Below are positions 1-7,190 of a stretch of 38,902 nucleotides of DNA, piece after piece. Location: NCBI GenBank assembly GCA_017444015.1, contig JAFSXN010000129.1, positions 1 through 38,902 of the forward strand. Reading direction: 5' to 3'. Under the pieces are notes generated by a model that saw nothing but the letters and a program-made list of their open reading frames with translations, searched no databases and was not told the origin of the DNA. The first letter of the stretch is position 1; each line of letters opens with the position of its first letter. The position numbers and the translations under genes are program-made. The DNA is from Lachnospiraceae bacterium. Lineage in GTDB: Bacteria > Bacillota > Clostridia > Lachnospirales > Lachnospiraceae.

Positions 1-2
1 TA

Positions 3-3000
3 AAAAGTATAGGTGAATATGCATTTTGCGATTGTGGCTTACCGACGATTTCGATCCCTGCCAGTGTCACAAGCATAGGGCAGTATGCATTTGCGGGCTG
101 TAACAAGGCAGAGACCCTGACATTTGAGAAGGAAAGCCCCCTGGAACTGACGATAGGAATCTACGCATTTAGGAATTGTACGCTACTGAACAATGTAGAA
201 ATACCGGCAAGAATAGCAGTCAGTGTAGGTTCAAGCTCATATCCGATTTTTGAGGGATGCAGGAACCTAAAAACAGCATCCTTCGAAAGTGGGATCATTA
301 TTATTCCCGCATATTTATTTAAAGGAGTAAGTGCGTTAGAGACAGTAATTATACCTAAAAGTGTAAATACTGTAAAAACATATGCCTTTAATGGCTGTTC
401 AAATTTGGCTACCGTATACTATGATGGTTCAGAAGAAGATTGGAATAAGATTACTATCGAGCAATACAATGATCCGCTGATCAGTGCGACAAGGGTGGCT
501 TACATCCCTGTGACAAGTGTTTCGCTTGATCAATCAGCTGTTTCTTATGCGATCGAAGAAGGAAACTTTCCGGAGCTGGTAAGTCTGCAAGCTACCGTAT
601 TGCCGGAGAATGCAACTTTTAAAAATATACTGTTTTCTAGCGATAATTCTTCTGTGGCTTCGATTGGAACAAAGACTACCGAAGGAAACAGATCTACGGT
701 ACAGATTACGGTTAATGGGATAGCCGGGATTGCACATGTTAGGGCGCTTACAGTTGTTGGCGGCTATAGTGATACCTGTGAGGTTATTGTTGAGCCTTCA
801 GATTCTGAATTTGTCGTCTCCTTTGATTCAAACGGAGGAAGTACAGTAGAAAGCCAGATGATCAAATGGGGCGAGAAGGTGGTAAAGCCGTTAGACCCCA
901 CAAAGGCAGGTGCTACTTTTGCTGGATGGTATATAAATGAAGCACTTACGGAAGAATACAATTTTGACAATACGGTAACCAAAACAATAACTCTGTATGC
1001 AAAATGGATAGAAGAAAGCGGTTTGGTTACAGTCACTTTTAATACAACAGGTGGTAGTGCGATTCCTGAACAGACGGTAGAAAAAGGGAAAACGATTGAA
1101 AAACCATCCGATCCTGTTAGGGCAGGATATACCTTTGATGGGTGGTATACAGACAGTATCTATACGCATCTGTTCAGTTTTAGGACTGAAATTACCGATA
1201 ATCTGACATTATTTGCGAAATGGATCAAATCACAATCTGGTAATTCGTTCATACTGCAACATGATAATAACCATTTTGCCAATAGTAGCAGCAACTTCTT
1301 TAACGCCGGTGATTTTAGGAATTATCAATTTAAAAATAAAATGGTATATGATAAGTTACTTGGCCTTTCTAAAGACGGGAACGTTGACTATACTCCAACG
1401 GTTCAAGGGCTTATTGCAGCTAACTGGGGCGGAAGCTGTTACGGGATCGCCAGCACGATGGCGTTAGTAAAAGCTGGAAAGCTTTCAATAGGCGATCTTA
1501 CAAAGACGAATGTGGCAAATTATCACGCGCTTTCAGCACCACGGACTGATAAAGAACTCTTTGACGTTATCAACTTTTATCAGGTAGGACAGGTTGTTCC
1601 GGCTTTGAATCGTGAGACAAAAATAGCAGAGGTTCAAACAAGAGATGATGCAAATGCGCTGAAGACATTTTTACAGCAACTTGTTAAAAGTACCGAAGGA
1701 GGAAACTCGATTGTTTTCTGCTATTATTATAATGGATTGGGCCATGCCATCCTGGCGTTAGATAGTCGATGGGACGAAGAAAATAGGCAATATATTGTAA
1801 CGATGTATGATGAAAATACCGCAAACGGGATTGATAATAGAGAATCTGAATACCTGTCTGAAATGATCGTAGCTGAAGATTACTCAACGTTTAGTTATGT
1901 ACCGGTTAATGGGTCATTTGATCTTAGGAACGTTTATTCTGGATTAAGAATAAACGACCCGAAGAAGTATCCTGTTTTTTCTGAAATAGGTTCAGAGGCT
2001 ATGAACGACTTGCTGAAGCAGGAAGCAGGGGAAGGATATGTATTTGTAAGTCTTCCGGGAGATTCTGAAAGTGAGATAAGAAATTATGAAGGAAAAAGTT
2101 TGATATTAAAGGATGGTGAAGTCAGTGGGGATATGTCCGTTTATGATGAAGACTATATATTTGCCGATGAAGCCAGCCGAATCCTGCTAAAAGTTGCTGA
2201 AAGTGATAGTTACAGCGTTGTTTCAAATGATGTTAATATCGTACTTACCAATTCAGAAAAATGTATGGGATTAAGTGGTGAGTCTATTGACGGCGCAGAT
2301 ATTTCATTTAAAGATAACACTATCAATGCAAAGGGAAATAACTTCGGTTTCGATGCTTGGATTCTTTTGGAGGATTCACAGTCAATGCTTTCACTTTCCG
2401 GCAATGCAGAAAAAGACACCGAGATCACGGCGGAACGGAACACAATAAGAGCAGTTTCAGCTGGAAATCTCAGTGATATAGCTTCAGTGACATACACCGG
2501 GAATGAATCTATAAATGAGAAAGTCGAGACAAAGGGAAATGGGGAGGTTGAAGCCACTCATATAGATATTTCTGATTCAGGGATGAACCCAATTCCCAAG
2601 GTTTTAGATAATAGCATTGGTTTAGTAAAAAATCAGATTTTTGAGCTTGGAACCGGTAACTGGAGCATTAGCGGCAACAATGGCGCGATTGCCTTATCTA
2701 AAAAGAAAGGCATTTCGATTATTACAGCGAAGAAAGCCAGTATAACTCCAGCTACCGTAATAAATGGAGATATAAAATATAATGTATATGTAATTGATCC
2801 CAAAGTAGTATTTTCGAACGGTCTAGCGAGTATAAAAGCATTGGTTGGAGATACTGTTGAAGTGCGTGTGTCTGGTATTCCGGATAGTTTGAAAGAATTA
2901 TACTCCATTTCCTGGAGCACTTCCAAGCCAGAGGTTGCTTCTCCGGATATATTATCTGGGTCACCAATCTTTATTAATGCTAATGGTAAAGGAAGTGCCA

Positions 3001-3137
3001 ATATCATATCGTATATTTGCGGGAGAACATACAAAGCAAGCATTAATGTGAATGATGATGTTAAATCAGTGCCTAAAACTATAGGTTCTTCGGCAGAAAT
3101 GATTAAATCCGGCACAGAGTGTTATTCCAAAATATAA
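3..3137 (+). CDS. BspA-like surface protein with papain-like cysteine peptidase domain, 5'-partial
   Basis: The reading frame is open from the first complete codon at position 3, so the gene starts upstream of the window; the TTG at 405 is internal. Visible residues about 1-150 are LRR_5/BspA-type repeats (repeated SIGxYAF and AFxGCxxL). A Big_2-like Ig domain follows at about 165-265, then two Listeria-Bacteroides B-repeats (GGSTVESQ, GYTFDGWYT, LFAKW) up to about 408. A papain-like domain comes next, with candidate catalytic Cys479 (NWGGSCYG), His581 (GHAILALD) and Asp603/Asn605 (MYDENT). The rest is beta-rich with a further Big_2-like part. The protein is probably extracellular and may process or bind host or neighbour proteins; this is inferred from domains. 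The frame stops at 3135 but continues in the +1 frame (next entry). The DNA is AT-richer than the later surface genes. Confidence 0.8.
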   Translation, partial: KSIGEYAFCDCGLPTISIPASVTSIGQYAFAGCNKAETLTFEKESPLELTIGIYAFRNCTLLNNVEIPARIAVSVGSSSYPIFEGCRNLKTASFESGIIIIPAYLFKGVSALETVIIPKSVNTVKTYAFNGCSNLATVYYDGSEEDWNKITIEQYNDPLISATRVAYIPVTSVSLDQSAVSYAIEEGNFPELVSLQATVLPENATFKNILFSSDNSSVASIGTKTTEGNRSTVQITVNGIAGIAHVRALTVVGGYSDTCEVIVEPSDSEFVVSFDSNGGSTVESQMIKWGEKVVKPLDPTKAGATFAGWYINEALTEEYNFDNTVTKTITLYAKWIEESGLVTVTFNTTGGSAIPEQTVEKGKTIEKPSDPVRAGYTFDGWYTDSIYTHLFSFRTEITDNLTLFAKWIKSQSGNSFILQHDNNHFANSSSNFFNAGDFRNYQFKNKMVYDKLLGLSKDGNVDYTPTVQGLIAANWGGSCYGIASTMALVKAGKLSIGDLTKTNVANYHALSAPRTDKELFDVINFYQVGQVVPALNRETKIAEVQTRDDANALKTFLQQLVKSTEGGNSIVFCYYYNGLGHAILALDSRWDEENRQYIVTMYDENTANGIDNRESEYLSEMIVAEDYSTFSYVPVNGSFDLRNVYSGLRINDPKKYPVFSEIGSEAMNDLLKQEAGEGYVFVSLPGDSESEIRNYEGKSLILKDGEVSGDMSVYDEDYIFADEASRILLKVAESDSYSVVSNDVNIVLTNSEKCMGLSGESIDGADISFKDNTINAKGNNFGFDAWILLEDSQSMLSLSGNAEKDTEITAERNTIRAVSAGNLSDIASVTYTGNESINEKVETKGNGEVEATHIDISDSGMNPIPKVLDNSIGLVKNQIFELGTGNWSISGNNGAIALSKKKGISIITAKKASITPATVINGDIKYNVYVIDPKVVFSNGLASIKALVGDTVEVRVSGIPDSLKELYSISWSTSKPEVASPDILSGSPIFINANGKGSANIISYICGRTYKASINVNDDVKSVPKTIGSSAEMIKSGTECYSKI

Positions 3138-3147
3138 CAACTTCAAA

Positions 3148-3891
3148 GTGAAAAATGCGGTATGGGAAAGCTTGGATAGTAATAAAATGGAGGAAACTGA
3201 TCTGGATAAAAAAGGCGCTTATACTGCTTTCTGCAATAGCATTGTTAAGATATATAAGATAAACGGAAAGATAAACGCCGTTGGGGAAGGATCAACTACT
3301 ATAAAAGGGACAGATAGCAATGGCAATTCTGTTACACTTACAATCACTGTCAAGCCTGTAGCAACTAATCCATTGGTTTATCTGCGTAGCGGGAAGAGCG
3401 CTGTATTGAAGGCGAAAAATCTAAATAACAAATATGCAACGTGGAGAATCCTCAGTGGAGAAAACTATATAAAGGGATCTGTAATAAACGGAAAGATTAC
3501 AGCTGCTTCGCTCCAAAATAATCAGGAGGCAGGACATTCCGTGATTTCATGTGAATTTAAGCCGGATAAAGATGGTAAAGGATTTGCATATAAATATAAT
3601 GTATATATTGAAAATCCATCATTAAAGGCAGACGCATATTTAAAGGATGCAGGAAAGGGTAAAGGATACATTTTAGAAGTTAAGGGCAATGATTCTTTTT
3701 CGCTAAAAGAAAGATACTCAGGTATTGCGGAAGACATTGTCTGGAAGAGTTCCAAGCCTGAACTCGCCTATATTGATGAGGAAGGTGTGATCCATACGAA
3801 TGATAGAAATAAGATTGGAACGACCGTACTGTCTGCTAAAGTAAATGGCGTTAACCTAAAAGTAACATTGAAGGTGTTGGCAACCGAGTAA
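3148..3891 (+). CDS. C-terminal part of the same surface protein, separated by a frameshift
   Basis: This frame is open from 3103. Read from about 3121 it gives VIPKYNNFKVKNAVWESL, which continues the Ig-like chain of the preceding frame. The GTG at 3148 has no ribosome binding site in front of it. The 247 residues contain two to three Big_2-like modules, with repeated W-x-S-S/xG-x-I and TLTITVKP-type strands, and end in KVLATE without a sorting signal or membrane segment. It therefore looks like the tail of one protein split by a single-base frameshift, not a separate gene. A terminator hairpin follows directly. Whether the frameshift is real or a sequencing error cannot be told from the sequence. 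Confidence 0.75.
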   Translation: MKNAVWESLDSNKMEETDLDKKGAYTAFCNSIVKIYKINGKINAVGEGSTTIKGTDSNGNSVTLTITVKPVATNPLVYLRSGKSAVLKAKNLNNKYATWRILSGENYIKGSVINGKITAASLQNNQEAGHSVISCEFKPDKDGKGFAYKYNVYIENPSLKADAYLKDAGKGKGYILEVKGNDSFSLKERYSGIAEDIVWKSSKPELAYIDEEGVIHTNDRNKIGTTVLSAKVNGVNLKVTLKVLATE

Positions 3892-3924
3892 AAATAATCA
3901 TTTACATACGTTGAAATACCAGAG

Positions 3925-3953
3925 ACTCCTCTGATTTCGGTCAGAGGAGTTTT
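3925..3953 (+). terminator. Rho-independent terminator after the surface protein
   Basis: A perfect 10-bp stem (ACTCCTCTGA / TCAGAGGAGT) encloses a 6-nt loop and is followed by a short T run. It lies 34 nt past the stop codon. The T tract is short, so strength is uncertain. Confidence 0.65.
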
Positions 3954-4028
3954 CCGGCTATTATAGTATCTTCTCTGGATTCTGTACAAAGGGTATTCCG
4001 AAAAAGCCTGAATAGAAGATGTTTTTCG

Positions 4029-4057
4029 TTGTGAGTACCTATGGTTTGTGGTATTAT
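4029..4057 (+). promoter_or_regulatory. Sigma-A-like promoter upstream of the Rpn gene
   Basis: TTGTGA at 4029-4034 and TATTAT at 4052-4057 are separated by 17 nt. It would start a transcript near 4064, giving a leader of about 375 nt before the start codon at 4439. The MITE-like element lies inside that leader. Predicted from match to consensus only. Confidence 0.45.
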
Positions 4058-4141
4058 AGTGTCATCGAAGATTAAGATCATAATATCAACTGAATGTGAT
4101 CGTATATTTCATACTCAGAACAGATTTATTGACGTATAATT

Positions 4142-4329
4142 ATCTATAGTTCCACAAGTTTTTTTGACTTACGACATAAATGCTGCAAATATGCGGCTTG
4201 CGACAATTACGATGTAAGTCTAATTATTTCTACTTACATTATAGATTTAGACCTACTGAAATATCGGTTATGTCGTATTTATGTGGGTTTGTGAAAATGT
4301 AAGTCTAATTCGTGTGCGGAACTATAGAT
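4142..4329. repeat. MITE-like element with 12-bp terminal inverted repeats
   Basis: ATCTATAGTTCC at 4142-4153 and its exact reverse complement GGAACTATAGAT at 4318-4329 bound 188 bp of AT-rich noncoding DNA. The inside has subterminal structure: TGTAAGTCTAATT occurs twice (4212-4224 and about 4298-4310), and ACGACATAA on the left faces TTATGTCGT on the right. The ends lie in AT-rich DNA, with no certain target-site duplication. A nonautonomous transposable element is the simplest reading; an RNA-structured leader of the Rpn gene is an alternative. Confidence 0.5.
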
Positions 4330-4438
4330 TATAATACGGAAGGCCGATTGAGATTTCCTAAAACAACGATCAAGGCGCAAATTTCGGAAGAATTCTCCCT
4401 GGCTATATAGAGTAATAGATACGGGAGGGACGATCAAT

Positions 4439-5401
4439 TTGAAAGTCGAAACTGGCTTAAGCTTTACAAAAATGCAGGATCAGGCACAATACGATGCCGC
4501 AGTTAAAACATTTTTCAAGCATAAAGAGGCTGTAGCACCGATTCTCGCAAGAGTTGTTCGGGAATATGCCGGGTATACGAATAAAGAGATTGTAAGCTTT
4601 ATAGATGCAGATATCCGAGCCGAAGAAGACCCAGTCGATGGAGGCTTAAAAGATATCGTCAATCGCAATACCGAGATGAAATCGCTATACGAAAAGGTGG
4701 TATATTATGATCTAAAATTCGAAGCAAAGAACCCAAAGCTTTCGAATGATAAAATTCTGGTAATGCTTCATATCGATCTGGAGTTTCAAAATCAGAATTA
4801 TCCATCTGGCTTGGGTTACCCTCTTGAAATGCGTGCGATGTATTATGCGGCCAGAGAATTGAGCTCGCAGCTATCAGACATCAACAGAGAATCAAGGTAT
4901 GATAAGCTTGAAAAAGTGTATTCTATATGGGTATGCAGTGACAATATCCCTGTGGGATCAAGAGATACCATCACACGGTATTATATCCAGAAAGAAGATT
5001 TACTTGGAACGACAAAATATGACCCCAGATTCGATCTTATGGAAGTTGCGCTAATACGGCGTGGAGGAGATAATGCTAATGGAGATGTTGTATTAGATTA
5101 TCTCAAAGGTGTCTTTGAGCACGACATTTCTAAGGTGGAAGAGTACCTTGGGCCGGTAGATACAACGGTTAAGGAGGACTTTAGTATGATGACTGGATTT
5201 GCACAAGCTTTGGAGGCTGAAGCTGAAGCTCGAGGTGAAGCGCGAGGTGAGGAACGAGGCAGAATCGAAGGTGGAAATCATATGCTTTATAAACTCGTAC
5301 AGGACGGAGAACTTTCGATCGAAACGGCAGCCAGGAATGGCGGTGTTTCAGTTGAAGAGTTTAAAAAGAATATGTCCTTGTGCGGCTATAAACTGCCATA
5401 A
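4439..5401 (+). CDS. Rpn-family recombination-promoting nuclease/putative transposase (PD-(D/E)XK)
   Basis: A 320-aa protein resembling the Rpn family common in Lachnospiraceae. Members are DNA endonucleases thought to promote RecA-independent recombination. The nuclease core is at about residues 85-150, with the D...ExQ-type motif in HIDLEFQNQNYP and the following EMRAMYYAARELSSQ helix. The C-terminal segment carries the E/R/G-rich stretch (EARGEARGEERGR) and a small helical tail, both typical of the family. The start is TTG at 4439 behind GGGAGGG (4423-4429), spacing about 9; the ATG at residue 12 is the alternative but has no better site. It is monocistronic, ending at a strong terminator. 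A MITE-like element sits in its leader; a functional link between the two is only a guess. Confidence 0.85.
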   Translation: MKVETGLSFTKMQDQAQYDAAVKTFFKHKEAVAPILARVVREYAGYTNKEIVSFIDADIRAEEDPVDGGLKDIVNRNTEMKSLYEKVVYYDLKFEAKNPKLSNDKILVMLHIDLEFQNQNYPSGLGYPLEMRAMYYAARELSSQLSDINRESRYDKLEKVYSIWVCSDNIPVGSRDTITRYYIQKEDLLGTTKYDPRFDLMEVALIRRGGDNANGDVVLDYLKGVFEHDISKVEEYLGPVDTTVKEDFSMMTGFAQALEAEAEARGEARGEERGRIEGGNHMLYKLVQDGELSIETAARNGGVSVEEFKKNMSLCGYKLP

Positions 5402-5446
5402 AATATCGGACAAATGCCGGCACAGCGAGGCTTAGACCTTTATTGA

Positions 5447-5491
5447 ATCGGAAACAGTAACCGGAAAGATCGGGGGCTGTTTCCGATTTTT
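5447..5491 (+). terminator. Rho-independent terminator of the Rpn gene
   Basis: A perfect 11-bp stem (ATCGGAAACAG / CTGTTTCCGAT) at 5447-5457 and 5477-5487 is followed by a T run. On the minus strand the stem has no T tract, so it serves the plus-strand gene. Confidence 0.8.
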
Positions 5492-5521
5492 GTTCGTGTG
5501 TGAGCCTTGAGAAAATCGTAT

Positions 5522-6703
5522 TCAGCTCGTTTCGGAGTTTCTGTTTTGAATTCGTTTAAGATAGTCGGAAAAACCGGGCACAGTAAAGCTCAGGCCTTTA
5601 TCATTAGCAATGATTCCCTTTGATTTCAGCTTGGCAAGGGTCGGGGCGATCTGCTTTGGCGTTTTGTTCAGGAGACGCGCCACTTCGCTTGTCTGGCAGG
5701 GGAGCGAAAGAGAAGCCATGGCAAAAAGAAATTCCTGCTCCAATAGGCTTCGGTTGTTGAGCCGTATCTTATAAAAATTATTATCAAGCTGCTTCAGGTA
5801 GGTATCATAATGCTTTTCGGCGATTGGCCCTGTGATCGTAAGGGGCATATCCTCCTCCCCGAGAGAGGAACACAGGATCTGGCCATAGACCTGCACAAAG
5901 TAGGGATACCCTCCCGTAACATCATATATGGCTTTGACGGCATCCTTATCATAGGATAGCCCTGCTTTTTCTCCGGGAATATTCAGAGCATCGCTCACGT
6001 CGGATAAAGTAAGCAGCATCAGATCCGGAAAAACAAAGAGACGTTCCACATAGGTCTTTTTGTCATACATTTTTGAGATCATTTCAGGAGTTCCAGCAAG
6101 TATCGCTATAACAGGGTAGGATAGTTGTGAGAGTCTGTGCAGTGCGCCGAGGAAAGCATCCATTTCGTTCGGATCGGCATATTGAAATTCGTCGATGAAA
6201 AAACAGAGAGGCTGCTTTTTCGCCTTGGCGATAGGGCCGATCGCTTCAAAAAGGTTCTCGAGGCTCTGCGAAAAATCCACCATACGGGCAGCTTTGCCGT
6301 TTCCTGCGGAAAGTGAGAATTCCCCCTTTTTCGGAGAAAAACCGATTTCCAGAGATTTCAGGGCACCAGCCCCCTTTTGAAAAAGATTTCTGAGCTTTTC
6401 CATACCACTGTTATTATTTAAAAAGTCGCGGCAATGGCTCAATAAGCGGGGGATCAAAGAACCATCTTCCCGAACCTCAATATGGTAACAGGTAATACCT
6501 TTTTCCTCAGCGGTTTCCTGTAATCGATTCAATAGTACTGTTTTCCCTACCCCTCGATATCCGCTATAGGCAATGCAAGTCGGTACTTCACCGGCCAACA
6601 GCGCTTCAAAGGCTGACAGCGCAATCTCGATCTGGTCCTTTCTTCCTGCCAGATACTTGGGCATTTTTCCGGCCCCGGGTGTGTAGATATATTTCAGATT
6701 CAT
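5522..6703 (-). CDS. AAA+ ATPase with C-terminal winged helix (ATPase_2/AAA_16 type)
   Basis: 393 aa from the ATG at 6703, chosen because TAAGGAG (6711-6717 on the minus strand) sits 7 nt upstream; the longer frame to 6754 would begin inside the promoter. Walker A is GYRGVGKT (residues 48-55) and Walker B is CFFIDEF (about 167-173). A sensor-like region with AGTPEM follows, then a conserved GGYPYFVQVYG segment. The C-terminal ~80 residues form a predicted winged helix (EVARLLNKTPKQIAPTLAKL). This is the architecture of the archaeal-type ATPase/Orc1-Cdc6-like group often found as orphan genes in Firmicutes; the cellular function is not established. It stands alone, with its own promoter and a 30-bp repeat array upstream, which suggests autoregulation or DNA binding. 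Confidence 0.85.
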   Translation of the reverse strand: MNLKYIYTPGAGKMPKYLAGRKDQIEIALSAFEALLAGEVPTCIAYSGYRGVGKTVLLNRLQETAEEKGITCYHIEVREDGSLIPRLLSHCRDFLNNNSGMEKLRNLFQKGAGALKSLEIGFSPKKGEFSLSAGNGKAARMVDFSQSLENLFEAIGPIAKAKKQPLCFFIDEFQYADPNEMDAFLGALHRLSQLSYPVIAILAGTPEMISKMYDKKTYVERLFVFPDLMLLTLSDVSDALNIPGEKAGLSYDKDAVKAIYDVTGGYPYFVQVYGQILCSSLGEEDMPLTITGPIAEKHYDTYLKQLDNNFYKIRLNNRSLLEQEFLFAMASLSLPCQTSEVARLLNKTPKQIAPTLAKLKSKGIIANDKGLSFTVPGFSDYLKRIQNRNSETS

Positions 6704-6725
6704 ATCAAGTCTCCTTATAGTCTTA

Positions 6726-6754
6726 AATATACAAGATGATTGACATTTAGTCAA
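6726..6754 (-). promoter_or_regulatory. Sigma-A-like promoter of the AAA+ ATPase gene
   Basis: On the minus strand, TTGACT (6749-6754) and TATATT (6726-6731) are separated by exactly 17 nt, about 20 nt upstream of the ribosome binding site. The -35 hexamer lies inside the first unit of the 30-bp repeat array. Confidence 0.7.
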
Positions 6755-6907
6755 TTAGATCCGGATGAGAAACTGATTAGTCAGTTAATATTAGATTGAT
6801 AATAGGTTAGTCGGTTTATCTGAGATTAAAATGGAATTAGTCAGTTGTTTATAGATCATAATTATGTTAGCCAATTATTTTAGATTAAAATGACGTTAGC
6901 CAGCTAA
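6747..6907. repeat. Six degenerate 30-bp tandem repeats upstream of the AAA+ ATPase gene
   Basis: A box of consensus TTAG(T/C)C(A/G)(A/G)TTA begins at 6747, 6777, 6807, 6837, 6867 and 6896, a spacing of 30, 30, 30, 30 and 29 bp. About 14 bp into most units a second weakly conserved segment, TAGATTAnAAT-like, recurs. The last box (TTAGCCAGCTAA) has TTAG/CTAA dyad ends. The first box overlaps the -35 of the ATPase promoter. This looks like an operator or iteron-like array with sites on roughly the same DNA face, not a CRISPR array, because the units drift as a whole and have no unique spacers. Confidence 0.75.
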
Positions 6908-7015
6908 GCAGATAGCAGGAGACAATAGAAGAAACAAGTCAGTATTAATCATAACAGCAAATAAACAGTAAACGACAGTAAAAAAATGAAAAAAAGAGTA
7001 AACAACAGTAAAAAA

Positions 7016-7039
7016 TTATAAAAGCGTAAGCGTTTATAA
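7016..7039. promoter_or_regulatory. 24-bp near-palindrome, candidate operator
   Basis: TTATAAAAGC and GCGTTTATAA surround GTAA, with one mismatched pair (7023/7032). It lies between the 30-bp array and the DUF1538 promoter, about 55 nt upstream of that -35 box. Several AACAGTAAA-like short repeats occur at about 6964-7013. The core resembles a LacI-family or cre-like site, with two deviations from cre. The role is inferred only. Confidence 0.35.
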
Positions 7040-7094
7040 ACAAAAAGGATCGGCCGGTCTGTATAGTCCGGTCTGCATAGATCATTAAAAATTA

Positions 7095-7124
7095 TTGAAA
7101 ACAGGTCCTCAGTTCCTTTATAAT
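7095..7124 (+). promoter_or_regulatory. Sigma-A-like promoter of the DUF1538-PII operon
   Basis: TTGAAA (7095-7100) and TATAAT (7119-7124) are separated by 18 nt; transcription would start near 7131. This rules out the in-frame TTG at 7095 as the start codon of the following gene. Confidence 0.65.
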
Positions 7125-7190
7125 AGTAAAGGTGTTTTGCCAAAAAGACCGGGCAGAAACGCACAAACTCAGAGGAGGAGAGGTCACGGG

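Noticed and set aside
3100-3137. Programmed ribosomal frameshifting
   Set aside because: No slippery heptamer or strong downstream structure is visible at either frameshift (also checked at 9855-9935); mutation or sequence error is simpler.
6747-6907. CRISPR array
   Set aside because: Units are regular at 30 bp, but the whole unit is degenerate and there is no alternation of identical repeats with unique spacers; no cas genes are present.
7025-7038. Catabolite-responsive (cre) site
   Set aside because: The core is similar, but two conserved positions differ, so only a generic operator candidate is reported.
7095-7190. N-terminal extension of the DUF1538 gene from TTG 7095
   Set aside because: The TTG is part of the -35 box, and a strong ribosome binding site precedes ATG 7191.
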